From Chrysochromulina parva (taxonomy: Eukaryota > Haptophyta > Prymnesiales > Chrysochromulinaceae): 20,987 bases of DNA. The DNA lies in the NCBI GenBank assembly GCA_002887195.1, contig PJAB01000769.1, forward strand, positions 1 to 20,987, written 5' to 3'. The notes under the pieces are model-generated. The model ran no database searches. It had not been told where the DNA came from and saw only the letters and a list, made by a program, of their open reading frames with translations. Position numbers and translations under genes: made by a program. Positions 1-8,076 of this stretch are shown here, piece after piece. The first letter of the stretch is position 1, and each line of letters begins with the position of its first letter.

Positions 1-213
1 GATCCCCCCTATCTAGTACGTACCGTACCACGACCGCTGTGTCCCCGCGCGTGACACAGCAGCAGAGCGGCGCGCGAAGGCGCGACGAAACCCTATCAGT
101 GGGCTTATACAACTTTGCACCAAGGGGCTGGGCGGCCGATAACTCTCACCCGCTTTCCCCGAATGCGGGGAGTCCTCTTCACATGCGCGCCGCCGCGCGA
201 CGACACGCTGCTG
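1..213. other. Upstream region of the acyltransferase gene
   Basis: It contains a GTACGTACCGTAC stretch at 16-28 and a small inverted repeat (CCCC-GAATG-CGGGG) at about 157-171. The frame is open from TTG at 115, but the first ATG is at 163. It presumably holds the promoter and 5' UTR. No earlier gene was recognised. Confidence 0.35.
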
Positions 214-1311
214 ATGTCCACTGTGCGCACGACGCGTGAACCGCACCCGTATGCCAAAGCTGAGGAACGCCTAACGCTCTGCCAGCGCATTTGCTTCTAC
301 ATCTTTGTGCCACTCTTATCGCCGCTCCTCGTCGTGCTCTGGATGCTACGGGCGGTCTCCTTTTTCCTGCTGATGCTCGCGCTGCTCGTGCCGTGCAACT
401 TGGCCCTGTTGGGCTTGCCTAAAGGCCAGCCGGTCCGCGGCTGGCGGCGGAGCTTCTCAAAGGCGGCCGTCGGCATCATCGGACGCGGGTGCCTCGCCAC
501 CTTTGGCTGCTGGTGGGGCAACCTGACTGTGCGTGGCGAGTGGGATCCGACGTGCCCCGTGATCGTGTGTGCGCCGCATGTGGGCATGACCGATGCCTAC
601 CTGTGGATGGTGCTCGGCTTCCCACGGCCTATCATCATGGAGGCGTACACGAAGATTCCCGTCGTCAAGACACTGCTCCGGGTTGCGTGTGCGCTTGAGG
701 TGCCAGTACCGAGCGCGAGCACCATCGGCACCGCGGAGGGAGCGAAAGCCACCCGCGCGACCACGGCCGCTTCCGACGCGCCCAAGGCGCCTTCGGCCAC
801 CGCGGCCGTGCGCGAGAAGATTCTGGAGCACAAGCGCACGTTTCAGCCAGGTGTGGACGACGCACCGATCGCTCTCTTCCCCGAGGGCATCACACACAAC
901 GGGCGCACGATCCTCGGCTTCTTCCCGGGCGCCTTCGAGGGCGGCTCGAGCGTCCAGCCGGTCGTGCTGCAGTACAAGTACAGGCACTTCAACATGCATG
1001 CCTTCCTCTCAACATTACCAGAGCATCTACTCTCACTCTTCGCAAACCCGTCTTTGGTCATCGAGGTCGATTTCCTGCCGGCGCTGATACCCAACGAGGC
1101 CCAAAAGGCTGATGGTAAGCTGCTCGCGGATGCGGCGCGCGTGTCCATGGCGCGTGCCTCCGGCATGGCGTTGCACGAGATGAGCGCCAAAGACCTTCGC
1201 GACGAGTTGAAGCTCGCTGCAGAGAAGGCCAGGAGGGAAAACGAGAAGAGGCTCGAGAAGGAAAAGCAGAAGGCGGCGGGCGCGAGGGGGGAAGAGCCCA
1301 TGTTGCTTTAG
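214..1311 (+). CDS. LPCAT/PlsC-type lysophospholipid acyltransferase, membrane protein
   Basis: Probably transfers an acyl group from acyl-CoA to a lysophospholipid or related acceptor at an internal membrane. The ATG at 214 gives 365 residues; an in-frame ATG at 163 would add 17. Residues about 25-67 are strongly hydrophobic, consistent with one or two membrane segments. The PlsC hallmark HX4D is at H122-D127 (PHVGMTD), followed by the conserved-looking EAYTKIPVVKTLL. The second hallmark, FPEG, is at 222-225, and FFPGAFEGG at 236-244 and VQPVVLQYKY match the LPCAT subgroup. An Ala/Thr-rich stretch (about 172-199) is inserted between the motifs. The C-terminus is a charged helix rich in K, E and A. 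No intron is needed. What is seen: both catalytic motifs in correct order. Inferred: the substrate. LPCAT, LPEAT or GPAT are all possible; AGPAT is less likely given FxPGAF. Confidence 0.87.
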   Translation: MSTVRTTREPHPYAKAEERLTLCQRICFYIFVPLLSPLLVVLWMLRAVSFFLLMLALLVPCNLALLGLPKGQPVRGWRRSFSKAAVGIIGRGCLATFGCWWGNLTVRGEWDPTCPVIVCAPHVGMTDAYLWMVLGFPRPIIMEAYTKIPVVKTLLRVACALEVPVPSASTIGTAEGAKATRATTAASDAPKAPSATAAVREKILEHKRTFQPGVDDAPIALFPEGITHNGRTILGFFPGAFEGGSSVQPVVLQYKYRHFNMHAFLSTLPEHLLSLFANPSLVIEVDFLPALIPNEAQKADGKLLADAARVSMARASGMALHEMSAKDLRDELKLAAEKARRENEKRLEKEKQKAAGARGEEPMLL

Positions 1312-1684
1312 ACCGCGGCGTGCGCGAAGCAGGGCGTAGAGACGGCGTGCTAGGTGTGGGCTGAGGCGCTTGCAAGGCGCGCATCTCAAAGAAGCCGAGA
1401 GGGTGCCGCGGTGTGGTGGTGTGCCGCGTGTGCGTCTGTGCGAAAGGGCTCTTGCCAGCACGCTGGTCGCTGCCACCGCCCGTGCGAGTGGCTGTGTGTG
1501 CGTGCGCGATCGGCGATCGCCACGCGCGCTGCGAGTGCAGCGCACATCACGACCGCATCGCTTGGGTCGGTGAGAGTGGTATAAAATTGTAAAAAATTAC
1601 GATAGCTGAACGTGAATGCGCCGTGAACTGCTGATCATACTGATCATTCTGCTGTACGTTAGAGTATGAGTTACTGTAAGAAGA
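1312..1684. other. Convergent intergenic spacer
   Basis: This lies between the stop of the acyltransferase (+) and the stop of the small secreted protein gene (-), so it should hold both 3' ends. The first 250 bases are GC-rich. Bases about 1575-1680 are distinctly AT-rich, and the motif TGATCAT occurs twice at about 1631-1647. No RNA gene or convincing ORF was seen. I cannot place a polyadenylation signal. Confidence 0.5.
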
Positions 1685-2182
1685 TCACATCTGGTGGGCT
1701 TTGGGCGCCGGATCGCAGCCCTGGTGCTCCAGCTCCGTGTACGATTCGTTGAGGCTCTTGAGAAGCACCGCAATATTCTTGTAATTTTGGCCGTCGTCGC
1801 CGTACGCGCCTCCGATTTGACTGATCGAGAACGCGCGCATCGTTGCATTTGGGGAGTCTTTCAGGATGAGGAAGTTGAGCGTGTCATTGTACGTCGCCTT
1901 TTCCGTGAGGTGCCACGCCTGACCAATGAAAGAGGCGGCATCGGGGTGGTATGGGCGCAGATCGCCGAAACCGTAGGGCGACTCGGCCGTCGGCTTTAGT
2001 GTGAAGTGTGCGTCCGGACCTCCCATGGCGAGGGAGGTGTTCAGCTTCTGCATGAGTGCGACCGACGAAAGGTTCGGAAAGTGGACCAAGAGCTTGCAGC
2101 ACGCAACGCCGCAGGAACCATAATCGGGGCGGTCGCAATCGGGCGGGGGGCACGCTGCGCTGGCGATCAAAAGGGCCAACAT
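1685..2182 (-). CDS. Small secreted Cys-containing protein, function unknown
   Basis: Not recognised. The first true ATG on this strand is at 2182 (the frame stays open upstream but only GTG is available at 2212), giving 165 residues. The N-terminus MLALLIASAACPPP resembles a short signal peptide. A Cys-rich segment follows (DCDRPDYGSCGVACCKLLV), then a soluble domain with no membrane segment. Five N-glycosylation sequons are visible (NLS, NTS, NDT, NAT, NES), supporting passage through the secretory route. The aromatic and Gly motifs HPDAASFIGQAWHLTEK and GAYGDDGQNYKNIAVLL look like conserved domain cores. It is divergently transcribed from CAND1 with only 167 bp between start codons, so the two may share a promoter. 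Secretion is inferred; the fold and role are unknown. Confidence 0.6.
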   Translation of the reverse strand: MLALLIASAACPPPDCDRPDYGSCGVACCKLLVHFPNLSSVALMQKLNTSLAMGGPDAHFTLKPTAESPYGFGDLRPYHPDAASFIGQAWHLTEKATYNDTLNFLILKDSPNATMRAFSISQIGGAYGDDGQNYKNIAVLLKSLNESYTELEHQGCDPAPKAHQM

Positions 2183-2349
2183 TTGTCTTGAGGTGTGAAA
2201 TTCAGTCCTCACGACTTGAGGTGTGAAAACACAGACACCACAGACACCCCCCTACTTTGTAGCCTTGCGCTTTGCCAACGTGTCACGCGTTTGCGTGCTC
2301 GCTCGCTCACGCAAACTTTTTCTCGCGGCGACATCGGCGACAGAACACG
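2183..2349. promoter_or_regulatory. Probable bidirectional promoter with duplicated 14-mer
   Basis: This 167-bp spacer separates the start codons of the small secreted protein gene (-, ATG 2182) and CAND1 (+, ATG 2350), so it must contain both 5' UTRs and core promoters unless there are distal leader exons. It carries CTTGAGGTGTGAAA twice in direct orientation (2187-2200 and 2215-2228, period 28 bp). No TATA box was seen. The promoter role is inferred from layout. Confidence 0.5.
2187..2228. repeat. 14-bp direct repeat pair, 28-bp period
   Basis: CTTGAGGTGTGAAA occurs at 2187-2200 and again, identical, at 2215-2228. The pair lies within the divergent spacer, close to the secreted-protein start. 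It may be a duplicated transcription-factor site or a local duplication. Confidence 0.75.
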
Positions 2350-5300
2350 ATGTCGTCTTCCTTCGCTCTCAGCTCGCTCCTGGAGAAGACGGAGAATCGC
2401 GACAAGGACTTCCGGTACATGGCCACCTCCGACCTGTTCGCAGAGCTCTCCAAGGACTCGTTCAAGCCCGACTCGGACGGTGAGCGCCGCATGTGCAAGA
2501 GCCTGCTTGCCCTGATCAACGACCAGTCCTCCGATGTGCAGTCGCTCGCCGTCAAGTGCCTCACGCCGCTCGTGCGTAAGGTGCACGAGGAATACGTCGA
2601 TGAGATGATGATGAGCTTGTGCAAGAGCGTGCTCACCGGCTCGGAGGAGCAACGCGACATCTGTGCCATCGGCCTCAAGACGATGGTGGTCGAGATGCCC
2701 TCGTCGATGGCGGGCACGGCCATCCGTCGAGTCACACCCGGGCTGCTCGAGGGCGTGCAGAGCGACAAGCTCGAGGTAAAACTCGAGTGCCTCGAGGTGC
2801 TCAGCGACCTGCTCCGCCGCTTCGCTTCGTGCCTGGCCGAGGCTGAGTCGAAGGAGTGCCTCGCCGCGCTCTTCGGCGAGCTCACGTCGACGCGCGCGGC
2901 GGCGCGCAAGCGGGCGATCTCGTGCATCGCATCGCTCTCAGCCTCGCTGCCCGACCGCATGCTCGAGGGGCAGCTCGTTGGCAACATCTTCACGCAGGTG
3001 GGCACCGTCGGTCTGAAGCCTGAGCTGCGTCGCACGTACATCTCGACACTGGCGGCCATCTCTCGGTCCGGTGGCTACCGGCTGGGCAAGCAGCTCGGCA
3101 AGGTCGTGCCTCTGGTGCTGGACCAGTGCATGCCCGCTTACTCGACCGACGACGCCGAGATGATCGAATCGTGCCTCCAGGCGCTCGAGGTGCGTCCTCC
3201 GGCGCAAGCGTGCGAGCGAGCGTAGTAGCTCACTGGCCTGCTCGACAGACCCACCCGCTGCGCCATCACCTAGTGGCGAGCTCCGGTTCGGTGCCCCCGT
3301 GCCCCATGCGCTCATTCCCGTCCTGTGCCTCGTCGCGTGCCAGGCTTTCGTGGCGCGCTGCCCCAAGGAGGTGGGCGCCTTTCACGACAGGGTGGGCGAG
3401 GCGGCGCTTGCCTACCTGTCGTACGACCCCAACTATGCGGCCGACGGCGACGAGGAGATGGAGGAGGCCGACGACATGGAGGATGAGGAGGACGAGGACG
3501 CCGGGAACTACTCGGACGATGATGATGTCTCGTGGAAGGGTGCGCATCCGCCCCTATGGAAAAGGGGGTAGCTAGCACCTAAGCCGGGATCGCCCGCCCT
3601 CGCCATTCCTCGGCTATCCTCGGCTATCCTCCCGACTGTCCATCCCCCCTCCCCCCTCGCCCGCCCCTCCCCCAGTGCGGCGCGCGGCGGCCAAGCTGCT
3701 CTCGTCGCTCGTCCTCTCGCGCCCCGACCGGCTCGAGGAGCTGCTTCCCAAGTACGCGCCCGCGCTCATTGGACGCTTCGCCGAGCGCGAGGAGAATGTC
3801 AAGATGGATGTGTTCGCTACGTTCAACGATCTGATGATGCAGGTGGCCGTGACGCGCTCGCCCGAGGGCGAGATGGGGGTGGACGCGATGGCGGTGGATG
3901 ACGCGGGCGCGACGGCGGCGGCGCTGCTGCTCGCGGAGGTGCCCCGCGTCGTCAAGGCTGCTGTGCGCCAGCTCAAGGAGAAGTCGCAGAAGACGCGCGT
4001 CGCGGCATTCCATTGCGTGCGCCAGCTCGCGTCGACGCTGCCCGGCTGCCTCGAGGCGCACGCGGCGAGTGTCGTGCCGGGCATTGCGAAGGCGCTCGCC
4101 GACGTCTCATCGAACACGCTGCGCATCGAGGCTCTCACCTTCCTGCGCCTGTGCCTCGCCACGCACAAGCCGTCTACGTTCCAGCCTCACGTGGCCACCG
4201 TCCTCCCTTCTGTGCTCGCGCTCGCCGACGACCGCTACTACAAGACGGTGGCCGAGGCGCTGCGCGTGTGTACGGAGCTCGTTTGCATCCTGCGCCCGAA
4301 CCCGCCCGACAAGTCGTTCGCGTACGACGCGCACGTGAACAAGCTGTACGCTGTCGTCGAGAAGCGCTTGCAAGCGCAGGACCAGGACCAGGAGGTGAAG
4401 GAGTGTGCGATCGTGTGCATGGGCGCGATTGTCACGCGGCTGGCCGACCACCCAGCGGTGCAGCTGCCTACGATCCTGCCCATCTTGCTCGAGCGCATGC
4501 ACAACGAGATCACGCGTATCACCGCCGTCAAGACCTTCGCCGCCATTGCCGTCGCCAAGCTCGATGTGAAGCTCACCACGGCGCTTCACTCTGGCCAGAC
4601 GCTGCTTCAGTCCACCGTTGCCGAGCTGTGTACCTTCCTACGCAAGTCCAACCGGCCGCTCCGGCAGGCCTCGCTCTCGACGCTCAACGTGCTCCTGCTT
4701 CACCACGCGAAGACCCTCACGGACGATGACGTGGCCGCGGTCGTGTCGGAGCTCGCCGCGCTTGTGACGGACGCAGACCTGCACGTGGCGCACTTAGCGC
4801 TCGTCCTGGGCAGGACGGTCGTGGCCCAGCGATCCAAGCAGATGGCGGGCCCCCTCAGGGAGGTGCTGCTGCCCAAGGTGCTGCTGTTGCTCCAGTCGTC
4901 CTTGCTGCAGGGCGTCGCGCTGCGCTCGCTCCTTGCCTTCTTCGCTGAGCTCGTGGCGCATGACCTGTCGGGCCTCACGCTAGAGACGATCACGGCTGAG
5001 CTGCTCGCGCTTCCCGCCAAGGCTAAGGCCTCGGACGTGCCGCGCCATTCGCTCGCGGCTGTCTCGCAAGCCATCGCCGCCTGCTGCGAGGGCGCTCCCG
5101 CCAAGTCGGTCGCGATGGTGGACCGCTTCGTCGGCCAACTGAGCAGCGGCAGCGCGCCCAACGCTGCGTTCGCTCTGTTTTGCCTGGGCGAGATTGGCAA
5201 GCGCACCGACCTCTCGTCGCACTCGTCGCTGCTCGCGACCGTGACCAATGCCTTCACCAGCGAGGACGAGGACACGCGCTCGGCCGCCTCGTTCGCCCTC

Positions 5301-6362
5301 GGATCGATCGCCGCGGGCAACCTGGGCGCGTACGTGCCGCACTTGCTCGCGCAAGTGGACGCGTCCGAGCACGACTATCTCATGCTACACGCCTTCAAGG
5401 AGATGCTCGGCGCGGGCGGCGGCGCGCTTGCCGGCTTCGCGGCGCAGCTGCTTCCCAAGCTGCTCGCATTTGCCGAGCGCGACGAGGAGGGCGTTCGCAA
5501 CGTCGTGGCAGAGTGCCTCGGACGTCTGTGCGCGGTGGCGCCGGCGGTGGTCGTGCCACAGCTCGAGGCGCTGCTGCCCTCGCCCTCGGCAGCCACGCGC
5601 TCGACAGTGATTGGGTGCATCCGGTGCGCCGTGACCGAGCTGGGCACGGGCCCGCTGCCACCGCCGCTGCCGGCATCTCTGCTCGGCTTCCTGCTCACCC
5701 TCAAGGACACGGACCTGCGTGTGCGCCGCGGCGCCGTGCTGACACTCAACTGCCTCGCGCACAACAAGCCGCTCGCTATCAAGGAGCTGCTGCCGCAGCT
5801 GCTGCCGTTGCTCTATATCGAAACGGTGATGAGGCCCGAGCTCGTGCACCAGGTCGACCTGGGGCCGTTCAAGCACACGGTGGACGACGGCCTCGAGATC
5901 CGCAAGGCTGCCTTTGAGACGATGGAGACGCTGCTCGCCAAGTGCGCCGACCGTCTCGAGTTCTCCGCCTTCCTCACCCACCTGGTCACTGGGCTCAAGG
6001 ACGACGGTGACATCAAGCTCCTGTGCCACCGCATGCTCATTGACCTCACGCTGCTCGCTCCCGCAGCTCCGGTGGTCATCTCCACGCTCGAGGCGATGGT
6101 CGATCCGTTGCTGAAGACGCTCACGGCGACGCTCAAGGAGAACGCTGTCAAGCAGCAGATCGAGCGTCACAATGAGCTCGTGCGCTCGGCCATGCGCGCC
6201 GTGCGTGCTCTCGAGAAGCTGCCCGACGCCGAGACGGTCGCCAAGTTTGGCGAGATGGTGCGCACAAACCTCAAGACGGGTAAGCTCGCCGAGCGGTACG
6301 CGGCAGTCATCGCTGAGGAACAGGCGCCCGAGGAGGGCGGCGCGGCCGGTGCCGTGCCCTGA
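2350..6362 (+). CDS. CAND1: CAND1 (cullin-associated NEDD8-dissociated protein 1), three exons
   Basis: CAND1 is the HEAT-repeat solenoid that wraps unneddylated cullin-RBX1 and exchanges substrate receptors of SCF-type ubiquitin ligases. Exons: 2350-3189, 3344-3539 and 3676-6362, giving 1,240 residues, close to the roughly 1,230 usual for the family. The start MSSSFALSSLLEKTENRDKD and the following DKDFRYMATSDL, VQSLAVKCLTPLV and RDICAIGLKT align well with known CAND1 N-termini. Exon 2 encodes the acidic insert (DDDDVSWK) and joins in frame to VRRAAAK in exon 3, exactly as in animal CAND1. The C-terminus holds KHTVDDGLEIRKAAFETM and RSAMRAVRALEKL, typical of the TIP120 C-terminal domain. Both introns are GT-AG. 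Divergent from the secreted-protein gene. Identification is firm; the splice sites are inferred but keep the conserved reading frame. Confidence 0.95.
3190..3343 (+). other. CAND1: CAND1 intron 1 (154 nt)
   Basis: The donor GTGCGT follows the GAG that ends CLQALE; the acceptor is TGCCAG before GCTTTCGTG. Phase 0. Reading through hits an in-frame TAG at about 3223-3225, so removal is required. The spliced sequence restores the family-conserved run into a RCPKEV motif. Confidence 0.85.
3540..3675 (+). other. CAND1: CAND1 intron 2 (136 nt) with C-rich acceptor tract
   Basis: The donor GTGCGC follows AAG-G and the acceptor is CCCCAG at 3670-3675. Phase 1; splicing yields SWK-VRRAAAK. The intron has an 11-base tandem duplication (CTCGGCTATCC, about 3610-3631) and a nearly pure C tract at 3644-3673. 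That tract would be G-quadruplex-prone on the opposite strand. Confidence 0.85.
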
Positions 6363-7176
6363 ACGGCGCCCACGGCAACGCTCTCGAAGGCGCTCGGCGA
6401 GGCGCCTCTGCCGCCGGCGGCCATGGCATTCTTCGCGCGAGGCGTCGAGAGGCGAGCCGAAAGTGGCAGGGGAAGGCACTCGGCAGGTCGTGGGAGCGAG
6501 GAACCGGGAACTTGGACGAGGCCATGGCGTGAGCGTGGATACGCATGGCGCTGTCGGCGGGGCAGATGTGCCATGTTGCTGATGCACAAAGGCATTCGTG
6601 CGGATCCTCGCACGTGATTGCGTGTGGCGGAGGGTGGAGCACAAAGCTTTTGTGCGCACGAGGCCCGTACAACATCCGGTGGCGGGCGGGTGGGGTGGGG
6701 CTGGGGCGTGTGGGGTGGTGAAAGAGTTGCGCCCTAGCCCCTAGCCAAGCGTGGACCGTGGAGGGCACGAGACCAGCCCAGAGTGCAGAGATCTCTGGCA
6801 TCCGTGGCTCAGAGTGCGGTGCGCGGTTAGAGGTCGTCGGAAAGTGCGGTGGTCGGACGCGCACAGTCCTCCGTTCGGTCCGCTCTGCCTCTGGGTCTCG
6901 GATTCGAAAACGTACCCAGCAACCGTAACGGCCGCGAAAGCCACCCCGACCCGACCTCATGCCCGACCTCCACCGGTCCACGTGCGGACCTCGGTAGGCG
7001 GACTCGCGTGTCGCGTGGGCGCGAGCGCGGGGGCTGACGGCACACACGAAAATGCCGATTCGCTAAGTATCAATAATAATGCGCAAGACCGACAACCGTA
7101 CCGTACACCGCCGCCGAATCTGAAAGCTCTTCACTAGAATAGAGCCTAGACCACTACTGCCGTGTTGTACGTACAC
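6363..7176. other. Convergent intergenic spacer, 814 bp
   Basis: This lies between the CAND1 stop (+) and the stop of the 7177-8067 gene (-). It contains a G-rich run at 6681-6718 (separate entry) and a 10-bp palindrome TGTACGTACA at 7166-7175 directly beside the downstream stop codon. A frame on the minus strand (6307-7047) stays open, but its composition is arginine/proline noise and it overlaps the CAND1 coding end. I see no supported gene here. Confidence 0.5.
6681..6718 (+). other. G-quadruplex-forming motif
   Basis: The + strand reads as GGG and GGGG runs separated by loops of mostly one base; the core GGGCGGGTGGGGTGGGG is at 6684-6700 and further G4 runs follow. It lies about 320 nt after the CAND1 stop, in the convergent spacer, where it could slow polymerase or mark a 3' end. 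The sequence property is direct; the function is inferred. Confidence 0.6.
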
Positions 7177-8067
7177 TCACTGGAGAGCCGCAACCCCAGC
7201 CGCCTCTCTCCCAGTCCCTTGGTTTGTTGTGCTGGCACTCGGAGCAGGAGTGCAAGGCTGCGGTAGCAGCTGCATGAGACGGCCCGTATGCTGCCTCCAC
7301 GGCCAGTGACGTACGCTGCGCTGCGGCAAATCTACGTGCGGCAAATTGCAGAGGATGCTCGGTGGGTGGCGCCCCGTGTTGGGTGGCGGGTACGCTTTGC
7401 CAACATTGAGCTCGAAGCGATGCCAGTCCAGACGGAAAACCTGAGCGCGAGATCCGCGCTTACCGCGACGCCGCAGCTCGCGGCTATCGATGACCAAACC
7501 TGCGCCGCGCGCAGACGGGTAATAGAACCAAAAGGCCGCAAGATCCCACGGATATAAGGCCATCTCAAGAATCGGGTAAATTGGTTGAAAAAACAAGATC
7601 CACGCCCCGATGTGCGCCAAGTGCCAAAGCCGACCCTGCAGCACCGGTTTGTTGGGCATGTGCCATTCGTCTTCGTATTGAATGTGTCGACGGAGCACCT
7701 CTGCGGCGCCCAGTGGCTTGCCATTTGGCCATCGATGCAAAATGCCGCGCCTCAAGCAGTAGCTGGCCACCGAGGCGGTCATGTAAGAGGCCAGCGCCAC
7801 CTTGAAAGGTGCACCCACTGCGGTGGCTCCCACTGTGCACACAGCACCGGTTCCAGCCACGCATGCAGCGAGTGCGTTAGGGATCATCACTGGCGGCGTG
7901 TATGTACGCCGGTCCGGTGTCTTGGGGGTCGCGAGTTCATCTTCATGCAACTTGCAAGTTCCGCCATCCACCTGTCCGCCTTCCGCGAAGAATTCCGCAA
8001 CTCTCCTCACCGAGATTGACAAAAAGTCTCCTCGCAAAAAGTCACCGAGGGCGTGACACGCTGCCAT
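7177..8067 (-). CDS. Putative membrane protein with two hydrophobic segments, function unknown
   Basis: Not recognised. The open frame from the ATG at 8067 gives 296 residues; an internal ATG at 7887 would give 236. The part most like real protein is residues about 61-200. It begins MIPNALAACVAGTGAVC and has a small-residue hydrophobic stretch (about 65-103), the motif LRRGILHRWPNGKPLGAAEV, EDEWHMPNKPVLQGRLWH, and an aromatic hydrophobic segment rich in W, F, Y and P (about 147-187). The last 80 or so residues are Pro/His/Arg-rich and may be an unspliced intron or 3' UTR read-through. If it starts at 8067, only 9 bp separate it from the stop of the upstream EGF-repeat gene on the same strand. 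That is very tight for a eukaryote and favours the start at 7887, just downstream of the 32-bp element. Boundaries are uncertain at both ends. Confidence 0.45.
   Translation of the reverse strand: MAACHALGDFLRGDFLSISVRRVAEFFAEGGQVDGGTCKLHEDELATPKTPDRRTYTPPVMIPNALAACVAGTGAVCTVGATAVGAPFKVALASYMTASVASYCLRRGILHRWPNGKPLGAAEVLRRHIQYEDEWHMPNKPVLQGRLWHLAHIGAWILFFQPIYPILEMALYPWDLAAFWFYYPSARGAGLVIDSRELRRRGKRGSRAQVFRLDWHRFELNVGKAYPPPNTGRHPPSILCNLPHVDLPQRSVRHWPWRQHTGRLMQLLPQPCTPAPSASTTNQGTGREAAGVAALQ
7900..7931 (-). repeat. 32-bp dispersed element, copy A
   Basis: It matches 13041-13072 at 31 of 32 positions in the same orientation; the first 27 bases are identical and include GTATGTACGCCGGTCCGGTG. On the minus strand it ends about 12 nt upstream of the ATG at 7887. 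It could be a shared promoter or 5'-UTR element or a remnant of a mobile element. Confidence 0.8.
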
Positions 8068-8076
8068 GTTTATGTC

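Noticed and set aside
5385..6659. 424-codon open frame antisense to CAND1
   Set aside because: It mirrors CAND1 codon bias, is rich in Arg/Glu/Gln/His without domain pattern, and CAND1 is certain on the other strand.
6307..7047. 246-codon minus-strand frame after CAND1
   Set aside because: It overlaps the CAND1 coding end, is Arg/Pro/His-rich, and shows no motif.
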